Source of the DNA: Denitromonas sp.
GTDB lineage: Bacteria > Pseudomonadota > Gammaproteobacteria > Burkholderiales > Rhodocyclaceae
Direction: 5' to 3'
DNA length: 64,000 bases
Assembly: GCF_034676725.1 (NCBI RefSeq)
Contig: NZ_JAUCBR010000004.1
Span: 1,875,501-1,939,500 of the forward strand
The position numbers were made by a program, and so were the translations under genes. Positions within the stretch are counted from its first letter, which is position 1. The number at the start of each line of letters is the position of its first letter. The notes under the pieces were generated by a model that saw nothing but the letters and a program-made list of their open reading frames with translations, was not told the origin of the DNA and ran no database searches. Positions 24,848 to 32,969 of this stretch are shown here, in pieces.

Positions 24848-25720
24848 ATGATCCGTTTCGAAAGCGTCAAAAAACTCTTCCGGCGTCACCCCGTCCTCGA
24901 CGGCGTGACGCTCGACATCGCCACCGGTGAGCGCATCGCCCTCATCGGCTCCAACGGCGCCGGCAAGACCACCCTCATCCGCTGCCTGCTGGGCGAATAC
25001 ACCTTTGATGGCGAGGTGCTGGTCGACGGCGCCTCGCCGCGCAAGCAGCGCGCCAGCGTGCTCGGCAAGATCGGCTTCGTGCCGCAGCTGCCGCCGCCGC
25101 TCAAGATGCCGGTTGGCCAGCTGGTGAACTTCGCCGCCGCGGTGTGCAACAGCGACCCCAAGCGCATTGAAGCCCTCGGCACCCGGCTCGGCCTGAACAT
25201 CGACGAGCTGCGCAACCGCCCCTTCAACCGCCTCTCCGGCGGCATGAAGCAGAAGCTGCTCATCGCCATCGCGCTGGGCCGCGACGTGAAGGTGCTGGTG
25301 CTCGACGAGCCGGCGGCCAACCTCGACCCCGAGGCGCGGCACATCTTCTTCAACCTGCTCGCCGAGCGCATCGAGAACACCTCGATGATCATCTCCAGCC
25401 ACCGCCTCGACGAGGTCGCGCAGCTGGTCAATCGGGTCATCGAAATGGACATGGGCAAGGTCGTCCTCGACGACCGCGTGGCCGACGACGCCAACCTCGC
25501 CGCCATGCTCAACACCCGGCTGCAGTTGCACCGGGCGGACGAGGCCATTGCCCGTGCGCTGGGCGAGTGGGGTTTCACCGACCAGGGTGGCGGCACCGCC
25601 TGGCACGGCCTGGTGGCCGGCCCCGACCGTCTGCGCTTCCTCGGCATGCTGTCGCGCTATGTGGGTCTGCTCAAGGGCATCGACATGGTCGAGCTTGACC
25701 CCGGGGTCACACTGCAATGA
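24848..25720 (+). CDS. nosF: ABC transporter ATP-binding protein NosF
   Basis: ATPase of the NosFY transporter that works with NosD in CuZ maturation, probably by exporting a sulfur species. The 290 residues hold Walker A GSNGAGKTT (about residue 35), signature LSGGMKQKL, Walker B VLVLDEPAANLDP and the switch His in SSHRLDE. ATG 24848 lies 11 bases after nosH. The stop overlaps nosL. Confidence 0.94.
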   Translation: MIRFESVKKLFRRHPVLDGVTLDIATGERIALIGSNGAGKTTLIRCLLGEYTFDGEVLVDGASPRKQRASVLGKIGFVPQLPPPLKMPVGQLVNFAAAVCNSDPKRIEALGTRLGLNIDELRNRPFNRLSGGMKQKLLIAIALGRDVKVLVLDEPAANLDPEARHIFFNLLAERIENTSMIISSHRLDEVAQLVNRVIEMDMGKVVLDDRVADDANLAAMLNTRLQLHRADEAIARALGEWGFTDQGGGTAWHGLVAGPDRLRFLGMLSRYVGLLKGIDMVELDPGVTLQ

Positions 25721-26163
25721 GCCGCCGCCATTTCTTCCGCCAGGTCGCCGCGCTGGCCGCCGTGCCGCTGGCCGGCAGCCTGCTGACCGCCTGCGGCAAG
25801 GGCGACCCGGACACCGGGCCGGTCGAGGTCAAGTGGGACCGCGACCCCTGCGAGCGCTGCAACATGGTGCTCTCCGACCGCCACTACGCCGCCCAGATCC
25901 GCGATCCGCAGAAAGTGCCGCACAAGTTCGATGACTTCGGCTGCGCGATCATCGTCATGCGCGACAAGGGCTGGCCCGAAGACCAGATCGAGTTCTGGGT
26001 CACCGACTTCAAGACCGGCCAGTGGATCAACGCCTTCAAGGCGCGCTATTTTGGCGGCAAGATGACTCCGATGGGCTACGGCCTCGGCGCCACCACCATC
26101 CCCAATCCCGGCGACATGTCCTACGAAGAAGCCAAGCAGAACGTGCTGGCACGAGGCAAGTAA
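25717..26163 (+). CDS. nosL: Outer-membrane or periplasmic copper lipoprotein NosL
   Basis: Cu(I)-binding lipoprotein that donates copper to NosZ through NosDFY. The 148 residues start with a basic signal and lipobox LLTAC (lipidated C26), then DPCERCNM (C45, C48, M50), which contains the conserved Cys and Met copper ligands. The region FDDFGCAIIVMRDKGW is typical of the family. It overlaps nosF by four bases, and its stop is directly followed by the nosY ATG. Confidence 0.94.
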   Translation: MSRRHFFRQVAALAAVPLAGSLLTACGKGDPDTGPVEVKWDRDPCERCNMVLSDRHYAAQIRDPQKVPHKFDDFGCAIIVMRDKGWPEDQIEFWVTDFKTGQWINAFKARYFGGKMTPMGYGLGATTIPNPGDMSYEEAKQNVLARGK

Positions 26164-26991
26164 ATGAAACACCTGTGGCTCACCGCCAAGCTCGACTTGG
26201 TCGAATCCCTGCGCTCGCGCTGGTTCCTCATCTACTCGCTGGTCTTCGGCGGCATCGTGGCGCTGCTCTTTGCCTTCGGCCTGACCGAATCGCGGGTGCT
26301 CGGCTTCATCGGCCTGTCGCGCCTGCTGGTCACCTACATCCAGCTGGCCATGGCCATCCTGCCCATCTTCGTGCTCATCACCACCGTGCGCTCGGTCGCC
26401 GGCGACCGCGAAGCCGGCGTCTTCGAATACCTGCTCTCGCTGCCCGTGTCGCTGTCTGCCTGGTACTGGGGCAAGATCATCGGTCGCTACATCTCGATCT
26501 TCCTGCCGGTGTTCGCCGCCATGGCCGGTGCCGCGCTGTGGGCCATGTTCCAGGACATCGAAGTGCCCTGGGGCATGTTCATCTACTACTCCGTCATCCT
26601 TGCCGCCATGGGCTGGTGCTTTCTCGGCATCGGCATGCTGCTGTCCACGCTGGCGCGCAGCACCGACGTGGCGCAGGGCCTGGCCTTCGTCACCTGGCTG
26701 GTGATGCTGCTGTTCCTCGACCTGATCCTGCTCGGCCTGCTCATCCAGTCGCGCGTGGCGCCCGAGTTCGCCATCACCCTGGCGCTGGCCAACCCGCTGC
26801 AGGTCTTCCGCACCGCCGCGCTGTCGATGTTCGATCCGCAGCTGATCGTCTTCGGGCCGTCGGCCTACGTCATCCTCGACCTCTTCGGTGTCGCCGGCTT
26901 CAAGATTTTCGCGGTGGTCTATCCTGTGCTGCTCGGCACCCTGTCTGCCGCGACCGGCTTTGTGCTGTTCCGCCGCAGCGACCTGCCATAA
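26164..26991 (+). CDS. nosY: ABC transporter permease NosY
   Basis: ABC-2 type membrane subunit that pairs with NosF. The 275 residues form six hydrophobic helices with the family-typical loop VAGDREAGVFEYLLSLPVS after the second helix. The start follows the nosL stop without a gap. The final helix is followed by a short basic tail. Context and length are normal for NosY. Confidence 0.94.
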   Translation: MKHLWLTAKLDLVESLRSRWFLIYSLVFGGIVALLFAFGLTESRVLGFIGLSRLLVTYIQLAMAILPIFVLITTVRSVAGDREAGVFEYLLSLPVSLSAWYWGKIIGRYISIFLPVFAAMAGAALWAMFQDIEVPWGMFIYYSVILAAMGWCFLGIGMLLSTLARSTDVAQGLAFVTWLVMLLFLDLILLGLLIQSRVAPEFAITLALANPLQVFRTAALSMFDPQLIVFGPSAYVILDLFGVAGFKIFAVVYPVLLGTLSAATGFVLFRRSDLP

Positions 26992-27002
26992 GAGGAACCG
27001 TC

Positions 27003-27491
27003 ATGCGCCACCTGTTCGCCCTGCTGTTCGCCGCCCTCGTCAGCCTGCCCGTCGCAGCGTCCGATGACGCCACCGCCTTGTTCGCCGCCGGCTTTCCCGG
27101 CCTCGACGGCAAGCCGGTCGCACTGGCTGCGCTCAAGGGCAAACCGGCGGTGGTCAACTTCTGGGCGCGCTGGTGCGGCCCCTGCCGCAGCGAGATCCCC
27201 CACCTGGCCGAGCTGGCCAAGCAGCACAAGGCCGCCGGTCTGCAGGTGGTTGGCATCGGCGTCGAAGACCTCGGCGACAGCGCGCGCGACTTCGTTGCCG
27301 CGTATGAAATGGACTATCTCGTCGTCTTCGCCGGCGCCGGCAAGGGCGTCGAGCTCATGAAGGTGCTGGGCAACACCAAGGCCGCGCTGCCCTTCACGGT
27401 GGTCATCGACGCCGAGGGCAGGATCACCACCCGCAAGCTCGGCGTGATGAGCGCCGAGGAGATGCAGGCGGCCGTCGCGCCCCTGCTGTGA
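27003..27491 (+). CDS. Secreted TlpA/ResA-like thioredoxin of the nos operon
   Basis: Periplasmic thiol-disulfide protein. The 162-residue precursor has a signal peptide (about 1-19) and the thioredoxin active site WARWCGPC (C58, C61), with a cis-Pro context ALPFTVVID near residue 135. ATG 27003 is preceded by AGAGGAA. It is 11 bases downstream of nosY and overlaps the next gene, so it is part of the nos operon. TlpA-like proteins reduce copper-site cysteines, for example of Sco or CuA proteins, so help in NosZ CuA or NosL copper loading is a plausible inference. Confidence 0.87.
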   Translation: MRHLFALLFAALVSLPVAASDDATALFAAGFPGLDGKPVALAALKGKPAVVNFWARWCGPCRSEIPHLAELAKQHKAAGLQVVGIGVEDLGDSARDFVAAYEMDYLVVFAGAGKGVELMKVLGNTKAALPFTVVIDAEGRITTRKLGVMSAEEMQAAVAPLL

Positions 27492-28774
27492 AACGCCGCC
27501 AGGCCCTGCACGCGCTGGCCGGCCTCGGGGCGGGCCTGCTCATCGGCCCGGTGCGTAGCGCCCAGGCCCTGCTGCCGGCCGCCAAAACCGGGCGGGTCGT
27601 CGTCGTCGGTGGTGGCTGGGGCGGGCTCGCCGCCGCCGCCCACCTGCGCCGCGCGCTGCCCGCCTGGGACGTTGTCCTCGTCGAACGGCAAGTCCGCTTC
27701 TTCTCCCTGCCACTGTCCAACGCCTGGCTCATCGACCGGGTACCCGATGCCAGCCTTGAACACGACTACCGCCAGGCGGCGTCGCGGCATGGCTACACCT
27801 TCGTGCAGGCCGAGGTGCGCGGCATCGACCGCGTCTCTCGCCGCATCGACACCGACAAGGGCTATCTCGGCTACGACTGGCTCGTGCTCTCGCCCGGCAT
27901 CGCCGAAAATCTCGGCGCCTGGGTCGATGGCGACCCCGCCGCACTCGGTACCCTCCGCGAACGATTCGACGGCGCCTTCGTCGGCCCGGCCGGCGTGCGC
28001 CAGCTCAAGCAACGCCTGCACGCCTTCGCCGGCGGCGACTGGGTCATGACCGTGCCGCCCGCCCCCTACCGCTGCCCGCCCACACCCTACGAGCGCGCCG
28101 TGGCCATCGCCACCTGGTTCCAGCAAAAACAGATCAAGGGCCGGCTCATCGTGCTCGACCCCGGCGCCGGCATGGCCGGCTACCGCGACACCTTCCATCG
28201 CCAGTTCTCCGACCTCATCGAGTTCAAGCCCTTCCAGCGCATCGAGCGCGTCGACCCGTTCAAGAAGGTGGTGGTCACCGATTTCGATGAGTTCCCCTTT
28301 GCCGAAGCGCTCATCGCCGGCCCGCAGCAGGCCGGCGCGCTGGTGTCCATGGCGGGCCTTGAGCGCCGCCGTGAGCAGGACGAGGCGACCGGCTGGGCCG
28401 ACGTCGACGCCCGCACCTTGCAGTCCACGGCCGACGACCGCGTCTTCGTCATCGGCGACGCCGTCGGCCTCGTCTCCCCGCTCTTCGGCCACTACCCGAA
28501 AACCGGCCACATGGCCGTCCACCACGGCCGCATCGCCGCCGCCGGCATCGCCGCCCGCGTGCAGGGCAAGCCCTTCGATCCGCCGTTCCCCGACAGCACC
28601 TGCTGGGTCTACGACAGCTTCACCCCCCCCGAAATGGTCCGCATCGACGCCAGCTACCGCATCCGCGGCGACGGCGCACTGGAGCAGACCATTGATCAGA
28701 CGCGGGAGAACCAGCCACGCGGGGAGGAGATGGCGTGGGCCGAGGGGATGTTTGGGGAGATGTTTGGCCGTTAG
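27488..28774 (+). CDS. FAD flavoprotein of the flavocytochrome c sulfide dehydrogenase (FccB) type
   Basis: A 428-residue periplasmic flavoprotein. The N-terminus KRRQALHALAGLGAGLL is a likely twin-arginine signal. The FAD-binding motif VVVVGGGWGGLAAAAHLRR lies at about 37-55. The two redox cysteines expected in sulfide dehydrogenase flavoproteins appear conserved (C196 in PYRCPPTPYER and C372 in DSTCWVYDSF). The second FAD segment VFVIGDAVGL is present. The GTG start overlaps the preceding stop. No adjacent cytochrome subunit FccA exists, so the nos cytochromes could be acceptors. Sulfide or thiol oxidation is inferred from the family; the true substrate is unknown. Confidence 0.83.
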   Translation: MKRRQALHALAGLGAGLLIGPVRSAQALLPAAKTGRVVVVGGGWGGLAAAAHLRRALPAWDVVLVERQVRFFSLPLSNAWLIDRVPDASLEHDYRQAASRHGYTFVQAEVRGIDRVSRRIDTDKGYLGYDWLVLSPGIAENLGAWVDGDPAALGTLRERFDGAFVGPAGVRQLKQRLHAFAGGDWVMTVPPAPYRCPPTPYERAVAIATWFQQKQIKGRLIVLDPGAGMAGYRDTFHRQFSDLIEFKPFQRIERVDPFKKVVVTDFDEFPFAEALIAGPQQAGALVSMAGLERRREQDEATGWADVDARTLQSTADDRVFVIGDAVGLVSPLFGHYPKTGHMAVHHGRIAAAGIAARVQGKPFDPPFPDSTCWVYDSFTPPEMVRIDASYRIRGDGALEQTIDQTRENQPRGEEMAWAEGMFGEMFGR

Positions 28775-28824
28775 GTCCGTCGCCCGGGGAGCCCGAACCG
28801 GCCGACCAGGACCGTCGTTTCAGA

Positions 28825-28854
28825 GCCGTAGGCTAGGCGGCTTGCCACCCACCA
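28825..28854. repeat. REP-like palindromic unit A (degenerate)
   Basis: Resembles the reverse complement of unit C at 28969-28996, with about four mismatches; the shared core is GGCGGCTTGCC. It lies in opposite orientation to unit C, as in paired REP elements. No gene is seen between 28775 and 29032. Confidence 0.6.
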
Positions 28855-28879
28855 TCGTGTCCCACGAGAAGCGCTGGCA

Positions 28880-28906
28880 GGTGGGCAGCAGAGCTGACCA
28901 CCCTAC
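28880..28906. repeat. REP-like palindromic unit B (variant)
   Basis: GGTGGGCAGC and then GACCACCCTAC around a short centre, sharing the outer GGTGGGC and CACCCTAC ends with unit C but with a diverged middle. Confidence 0.5.
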
Positions 28907-28968
28907 AAAACCACCACAGTCGGCCCGACCGGCTCGGCCTTTGCCGCACAACCGGGGGGTGCTCCGAA

Positions 28969-28996
28969 GGGTGGGCGGCAAGCCGCCCACCCTACG
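28969..28996. repeat. REP-like palindromic unit C (perfect hairpin)
   Basis: A perfect inverted repeat with arms GGGTGGGCGGC and GCCGCCCACCC around a two-base loop, followed by TACG. It lies between the convergent nos operon and DUF411 gene. The form is that of an extragenic palindromic repeat, and it may also stop transcription from both sides. Confidence 0.75.
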
Positions 28997-29032
28997 GCCG
29001 GCAGGCCAGGCTGCGCGGCGCGCCGTGCATGT

Positions 29033-29539
29033 TCAGTGCCGCCACCATACCTTGCTGTCGCCGTCCTTGAGGATCAGGAAGGTGTTGAAGGGCTCGCGCC
29101 GCGGGCGTTCGGTGCCCTGGGTCTTGTCGAGCGTGGTGCAGCCGGTCTCGCAGGTGGGGCTGGAGTATTCGCGACCCGGCGCGCCCAGCGGCAGGCCGGG
29201 CACGGCGAGGCCGCGGGCCTCGGGTTTCTTCTCGAGCAGCAGCTGGATGTCTTCGGCCGGGACATGGCCTTCGATGAAATAACCCGCGACGGTGGCGGTG
29301 GGAATGGCCTGGTAGCCGTTCGGCACGCTCAGCCGCGCCTTGGTGGCCTTGAGGTCGTCCATGGGCAGGCGATTGACGGTGACCTTGAAGCCATGCTGGC
29401 GCAGGTGTTCGGCGTAGTCGATGCAGGCCAGGCAGACCGTCGGGGCGTACATTTCGATTTCCGCGGCCGGGGCGTCGGCGCGGGCGGCGCCACTGCCCAG
29501 GGCGAGCACGGCGAGGGCGGAGAGGAGCAGGGCTTTCAT
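29033..29539 (-). CDS. DUF411 family secreted metal-associated protein
   Basis: A 168-residue precursor with a signal peptide (about 1-22) and a thioredoxin-like N-terminal half that starts with PTVCLACIDYAEHLRQHGF. This matches the DUF411 family, often found near copper and other metal resistance genes; function not proven. Another CETGC cysteine pair lies near residue 132. A strong AAGGAGG site lies before the start. It follows the ankyrin protein gene with 10 bases between them, so they are probably co-transcribed. Confidence 0.78.
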   Translation of the reverse strand: MKALLLSALAVLALGSGAARADAPAAEIEMYAPTVCLACIDYAEHLRQHGFKVTVNRLPMDDLKATKARLSVPNGYQAIPTATVAGYFIEGHVPAEDIQLLLEKKPEARGLAVPGLPLGAPGREYSSPTCETGCTTLDKTQGTERPRREPFNTFLILKDGDSKVWWRH

Positions 29540-29549
29540 GAGGCCTCCT

Positions 29550-30053
29550 TCAGCACGGCTTGCCGGCTTGGCAGCCTTTGAGAATCCATAGCGAGATGAT
29601 GCCGACAGCTTCGTCGGCCTTGACCTTGCGGCCCATGGCGGCGGGGTCGCGCCCGTAGAGGTTCTTGGCGACCGGGTCGGCGCCGGCCTCAAGCAGGATC
29701 TGGGCATTGTCGGCGCGGCTGGCGTAGGCGGCCAGGTGCAGCGGGGTGGAGCCGTCTTCGTCGCGGGCGTTGGGGTCGGCGCCGGCAGCGATCAGCGCGC
29801 GCATGGCGCTCAGATCGGAGTTCATGGCGGCCAGATGCAGCGGCGTCGATCCTCGGGCGGTGCGGGCGTCGCGTGCCTTGGGGTTGGCCTTGAGCGCGGC
29901 GGCGACCTCGTCGCCCGTGCCGGTGCGGGCGATCTGGTGGATGGGGTGTTCGCCAGGGTTGGCGTCGGCGGCGCCGGCCAGCGCCGGCAGGCCAAGGGCC
30001 GCCGTGATGGCCAGAAGGCGGCCCAGGCCGCGCAGTCGGGTCAGCATCGACAT
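29550..30053 (-). CDS. Secreted ankyrin repeat protein
   Basis: A 167-residue precursor with a signal peptide (about 1-29) and three to four ankyrin repeats: GSTPLHLAAMNSDLSAMRALIAAGADPNARD and the following copy with STPLHLAAYASRADNAQILLEAGADP are clear, and partial repeats lie on each side. The C-terminus ends with two cysteines (GCQAGKPC). Such proteins act in protein-protein contacts in the periplasm; a known relative is the catalase-linked AnkB of Pseudomonas. The start ATG 30053 has AAGGAGA about ten bases upstream; an alternative Met is two codons later. Confidence 0.8.
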   Translation of the reverse strand: MSMLTRLRGLGRLLAITAALGLPALAGAADANPGEHPIHQIARTGTGDEVAAALKANPKARDARTARGSTPLHLAAMNSDLSAMRALIAAGADPNARDEDGSTPLHLAAYASRADNAQILLEAGADPVAKNLYGRDPAAMGRKVKADEAVGIISLWILKGCQAGKPC

Positions 30054-30333
30054 CGATCAGTTCTCCTTCAGTGGCAGGGTGTCAGGGGCGGGCATGCTCG
30101 CTTGGACCGCGCCTTGGCAGATGCGTGCCCTGCGCCCCGGCCCTGAAGGCGCCCACCTTGCCGTGAATGGTGCTGGCCTGCCTTGCGCGGACGCAAATCC
30201 GCTGCGATTTGTTCGCAGGCGATGATGCCATGTCGTGCCCGGTGGCGGCGCGGCGTCATGTTGCATCTGGCCGTGGGGCTGGCTATAGCTCAGGTAAGCC
30301 CATCTCCGGCGCTCGCTGACGCGCCCGCAGCGC

Positions 30334-31608
30334 ATGAAGCCGCTATTTGCCCGATTGTCCCCCGCGCTGTGGTGTGTGCCGGCGACGGCGTGGGCGGCTG
30401 CGGCCGGGGCGGATACCTGGGCGCAGCTTGGGTTCGGGCTGGGTGACGGGGTGCGCCGCGTCGGTGTGGCGGTGGGGCAGTGGTTGTGGCACCCGCTGTC
30501 GACCGTGGACGGCATTGCCCTTGCATTGTCCGACCGGCGCCACGGCCTCGACGCCTGGGTATCGGCAACGGCTCATGCCTGGGCGGGGTTGACGGCCGAC
30601 CCGGCAGGCTCGGCCGGCGTGGCGCTCGGTCTGGCGGTGTGCGCGACCGCCTGTGTGGGCCTGGCCAGTGGCTTGGGCTGGCTGGGCGAGCCGCTGTGGC
30701 AGCGCCTGGCTGCGGCGTGGGCGCCGCCGACCCGTCGGCGGGGGCGGGCCGCGCGCTTATGGCGGGCGTGGCGCATGCGCCAGGAGTGGCGGCGCGGCCA
30801 GGCCGGCGGCGCCTGGCCGGTGTGGCAGCGCCTGTTGTGGGCGCTGGCCGATGTGCTGGAGACGCCGCACCTGTTGCGTCGCCATGGCATGGCGGGGCTG
30901 GATTTCATGCTCGGGCGGGCGTGGCGTACCGCGGGGCGGCTGCTCTCGCGCCTGGTGCGCGAACTGGCGCTGCAGGCGGCCTATCTGGCTTTGCCGCTGG
31001 CGCTGCTGGCGGCGCCGTGGATCGAGCTGAGCGTGCAAGGTGCAGCCATGCAGCGCCTGGCGATGCAGCGCATCGTCCCGCTTGCACAGGCCCTGGTGGC
31101 CGGGGCTGCGGTGGCGCCGGCGGATGCCCTGGCGGCGCAGGCCGGCGAGTTCCGCGCGGCCATGGCGGCGCATCGCCGCGCCTTGTTGGCGCCGGTGGCG
31201 GTGCTCGATGCACGGCTCGATGCGGCCTTGTCGGCGCTGGACGCGCAGCTTGGCGATCATGCGCTGGCCGCGCGCGTGGTCGACCACCGGCTCGATGGCC
31301 TGTTCGCGCATTTTTCGGCCTACCGGTTGCGCTGGCTGGCGCTGCGGGTGCTGCCGCCGGCGCCGGAGACCGTGGCTGATGTGTCCGTGGCGCCGCAGAC
31401 CTGGTTCGAAACCCGCGCGTTCGAGCGTCGCGCGCTGTCACTGGCGCGGGCGCGGGCCGCCGCGCCAGCGGCCCGTGCGAGGCTCGGCCAGTTGCTGGCC
31501 GAGCTCGACGCCGAGACGGCCTACGAATGGTGCTTGCGCGGCTGGGATGCCGGCGAGCTGCTCAAGTCGCCCTTGCCGGCGGTGGCGCAGTGCGGGCGAT
31601 CGCCATGA
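30334..31608 (+). CDS. Uncharacterised membrane protein, 424 residues
   Basis: No family recognised. The protein has an N-terminal hydrophobic signal or helix (about 5-25), a second helix near 92-115, an Arg-rich cytoplasmic region (about 130-165), a third strong helix near 212-232, and a long helical Ala/Arg/Leu-rich C-terminus (about 235-424) that could form coiled coil. It is extremely rich in Ala, Arg, Leu and Trp. The stop overlaps the start of the following gene (ATGA), so the two products are probably functional partners. The 280-base region upstream (30054-30333) has no recognised gene. Confidence 0.6.
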   Translation: MKPLFARLSPALWCVPATAWAAAAGADTWAQLGFGLGDGVRRVGVAVGQWLWHPLSTVDGIALALSDRRHGLDAWVSATAHAWAGLTADPAGSAGVALGLAVCATACVGLASGLGWLGEPLWQRLAAAWAPPTRRRGRAARLWRAWRMRQEWRRGQAGGAWPVWQRLLWALADVLETPHLLRRHGMAGLDFMLGRAWRTAGRLLSRLVRELALQAAYLALPLALLAAPWIELSVQGAAMQRLAMQRIVPLAQALVAGAAVAPADALAAQAGEFRAAMAAHRRALLAPVAVLDARLDAALSALDAQLGDHALAARVVDHRLDGLFAHFSAYRLRWLALRVLPPAPETVADVSVAPQTWFETRAFERRALSLARARAAAPAARARLGQLLAELDAETAYEWCLRGWDAGELLKSPLPAVAQCGRSP

Positions 31609-32423
31609 ACGCCCTGGTGCGCTATTGCTATCTGCTGGCGGCCCTCGTGGTGCTGGTGCATCTGCTGACGCGGGGCGCGCCGGCCGGCGACGGGGTGTCG
31701 GCGTCGGCCGCCGCCATCGGCAGCAGTGCGTTCCTCCTGCTCGGGCGGGTGCTGGCGGGGTGGCAGCGCCGCGCCTTGCAGCGTCGGCGCGATGCGCGGG
31801 CCGAGGCCATCCTGGCGCAGCTGCTGGCGGCGCCGGACGCCCCGGTGCCGCCGTTTGCCGTCTATTTGCGGCCGTTCTCGGTGACCGGGCGGCTGAGCGT
31901 GGTCAACCGGCGCTTTCGTGGCCTGCCGTTCATGCGCGCCTACTACGCGCATGAGGCCGAGATGGAGTTTGAACGGGTGCTGGCCGCGGCGCTGGCGCCC
32001 GCGCTGCCGCTGGTGGCCCTGGGGCGCCCCGGTGAAGCGATCGGCGCGGGGCGGATCGCGGTGAGCGACGCGGTGTGGAAGGCGATGTTCCAGCGCCTGA
32101 TCGGCGCGGCGCGCTGGATTGTGATGATCCCCAGCGACCAGGGCGAGACGCGCTGGGAGGTGCAGCAACTGGTGGCGCAGGACCTGCTGGGCAAGACGGT
32201 GTTCATCATGCCGCCGGCACTCAAGCGCGGTGGCATCGATGTGGCTGCGTACTGGCGGCAGGTGCGTGGCGGGCTGTCTGCGGACGGGGTCTGCCTGCCG
32301 GACTACACGTCGGCCGGGCAGGTGTTTCGCCTGGGGCGCGGCGGGCGCTTCTATCGCAGCCGGTATCTGCCACGCCTGGGGGCGTCGTCCCTGCGGCGCA
32401 GCCTGTCGGGGGTGGTGTCGTGA
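31605..32423 (+). CDS. Membrane-anchored protein with a possible TIR-like/Rossmann domain
   Basis: A 272-residue protein with two N-terminal hydrophobic helices (about 5-22 and 32-50), a basic helix, and a soluble domain from about residue 80. This domain has an alternating strand-helix pattern with AVYLRPFSVTG, a helix with EAEMEFERVL, LVALGRPGEAIGAGRI, ARWIVMIPSDQGETRWEVQQLV and KTVFIMPP. The YLRPF, GRPGE and TRWEV pattern resembles a widespread, poorly described family with a TIR- or Rossmann-like fold. Function unknown. Coupled by four-base overlap to the preceding membrane protein. Confidence 0.6.
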   Translation: MNALVRYCYLLAALVVLVHLLTRGAPAGDGVSASAAAIGSSAFLLLGRVLAGWQRRALQRRRDARAEAILAQLLAAPDAPVPPFAVYLRPFSVTGRLSVVNRRFRGLPFMRAYYAHEAEMEFERVLAAALAPALPLVALGRPGEAIGAGRIAVSDAVWKAMFQRLIGAARWIVMIPSDQGETRWEVQQLVAQDLLGKTVFIMPPALKRGGIDVAAYWRQVRGGLSADGVCLPDYTSAGQVFRLGRGGRFYRSRYLPRLGASSLRRSLSGVVS

Positions 32424-32434
32424 CGCCACCGGTC

Positions 32435-32458
32435 GCGCCACCACCGGCGCGGTGGCGC
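32435..32458. other. GC hairpin after the membrane protein pair
   Basis: GCGCCACC pairs with GGTGGCGC around an eight-base loop, without a T tract, starting 12 bases after the stop. It may reduce read-through into the signalling genes downstream. Confidence 0.5.
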
Positions 32459-32600
32459 CGCGCGGGCTAACACCTAAGTCGTAGCCGACCGGACGATCGG
32501 CGCTAAAGTCGGCGCGCGATGCGCCGTAGTGTGATCCATACGAACGGGGCGTCTGGCGCAGGGCGAGCGACCCCGTCATGTTCATGCAGAGGAGAAGTTG

Positions 32601-32969
32601 ATGGCGTCGACGGTGTTGGTGGTGGACGATTCGGCTATGGCGCGCAAGATGCTCATCCGCTCGCTGCCGGCGTCCTGGGATGTCGAGGTGCGCCAGGCCA
32701 CAAATGGCGTCGAGGCGCTGGCGGCCTATCGGCAGGGCGATGTGGACGTGATGTTCCTGGATCTGACCATGCCCGAGATGGATGGCTTCCAGGTTCTCGA
32801 AACGCTGCGGGCCGAGGGGCTCAATTGCCTGGTGGTGGTGGTGTCGGCGGATATCCAGCCGGAGGCGCAGGAGCGGGTCAAGCGGCTCGGCGCGATCGCT
32901 TTTGTCAAAAAACCGGTCGATGCCGAGAAGCTCGGCGTCGTGCTCAAGGAGTACGGAGTCTCGCTATGA
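32601..32969 (+). CDS. CheY-like single-domain response regulator
   Basis: A 122-residue receiver domain with no output domain. Acidic pocket VVDD near residues 8-11, phospho-acceptor D54 in MFLDLTMPEMDG, switch Ser in VVSADI and conserved Lys in FVKKPV are all present. ATG 32601 is preceded by AGGAGAAG. A TTG one codon earlier is less likely. First gene of a coupled trio with a CheC-like protein and a PAS histidine kinase, which are its likely phosphatase and kinase. Confidence 0.9.
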   Translation: MASTVLVVDDSAMARKMLIRSLPASWDVEVRQATNGVEALAAYRQGDVDVMFLDLTMPEMDGFQVLETLRAEGLNCLVVVVSADIQPEAQERVKRLGAIAFVKKPVDAEKLGVVLKEYGVSL

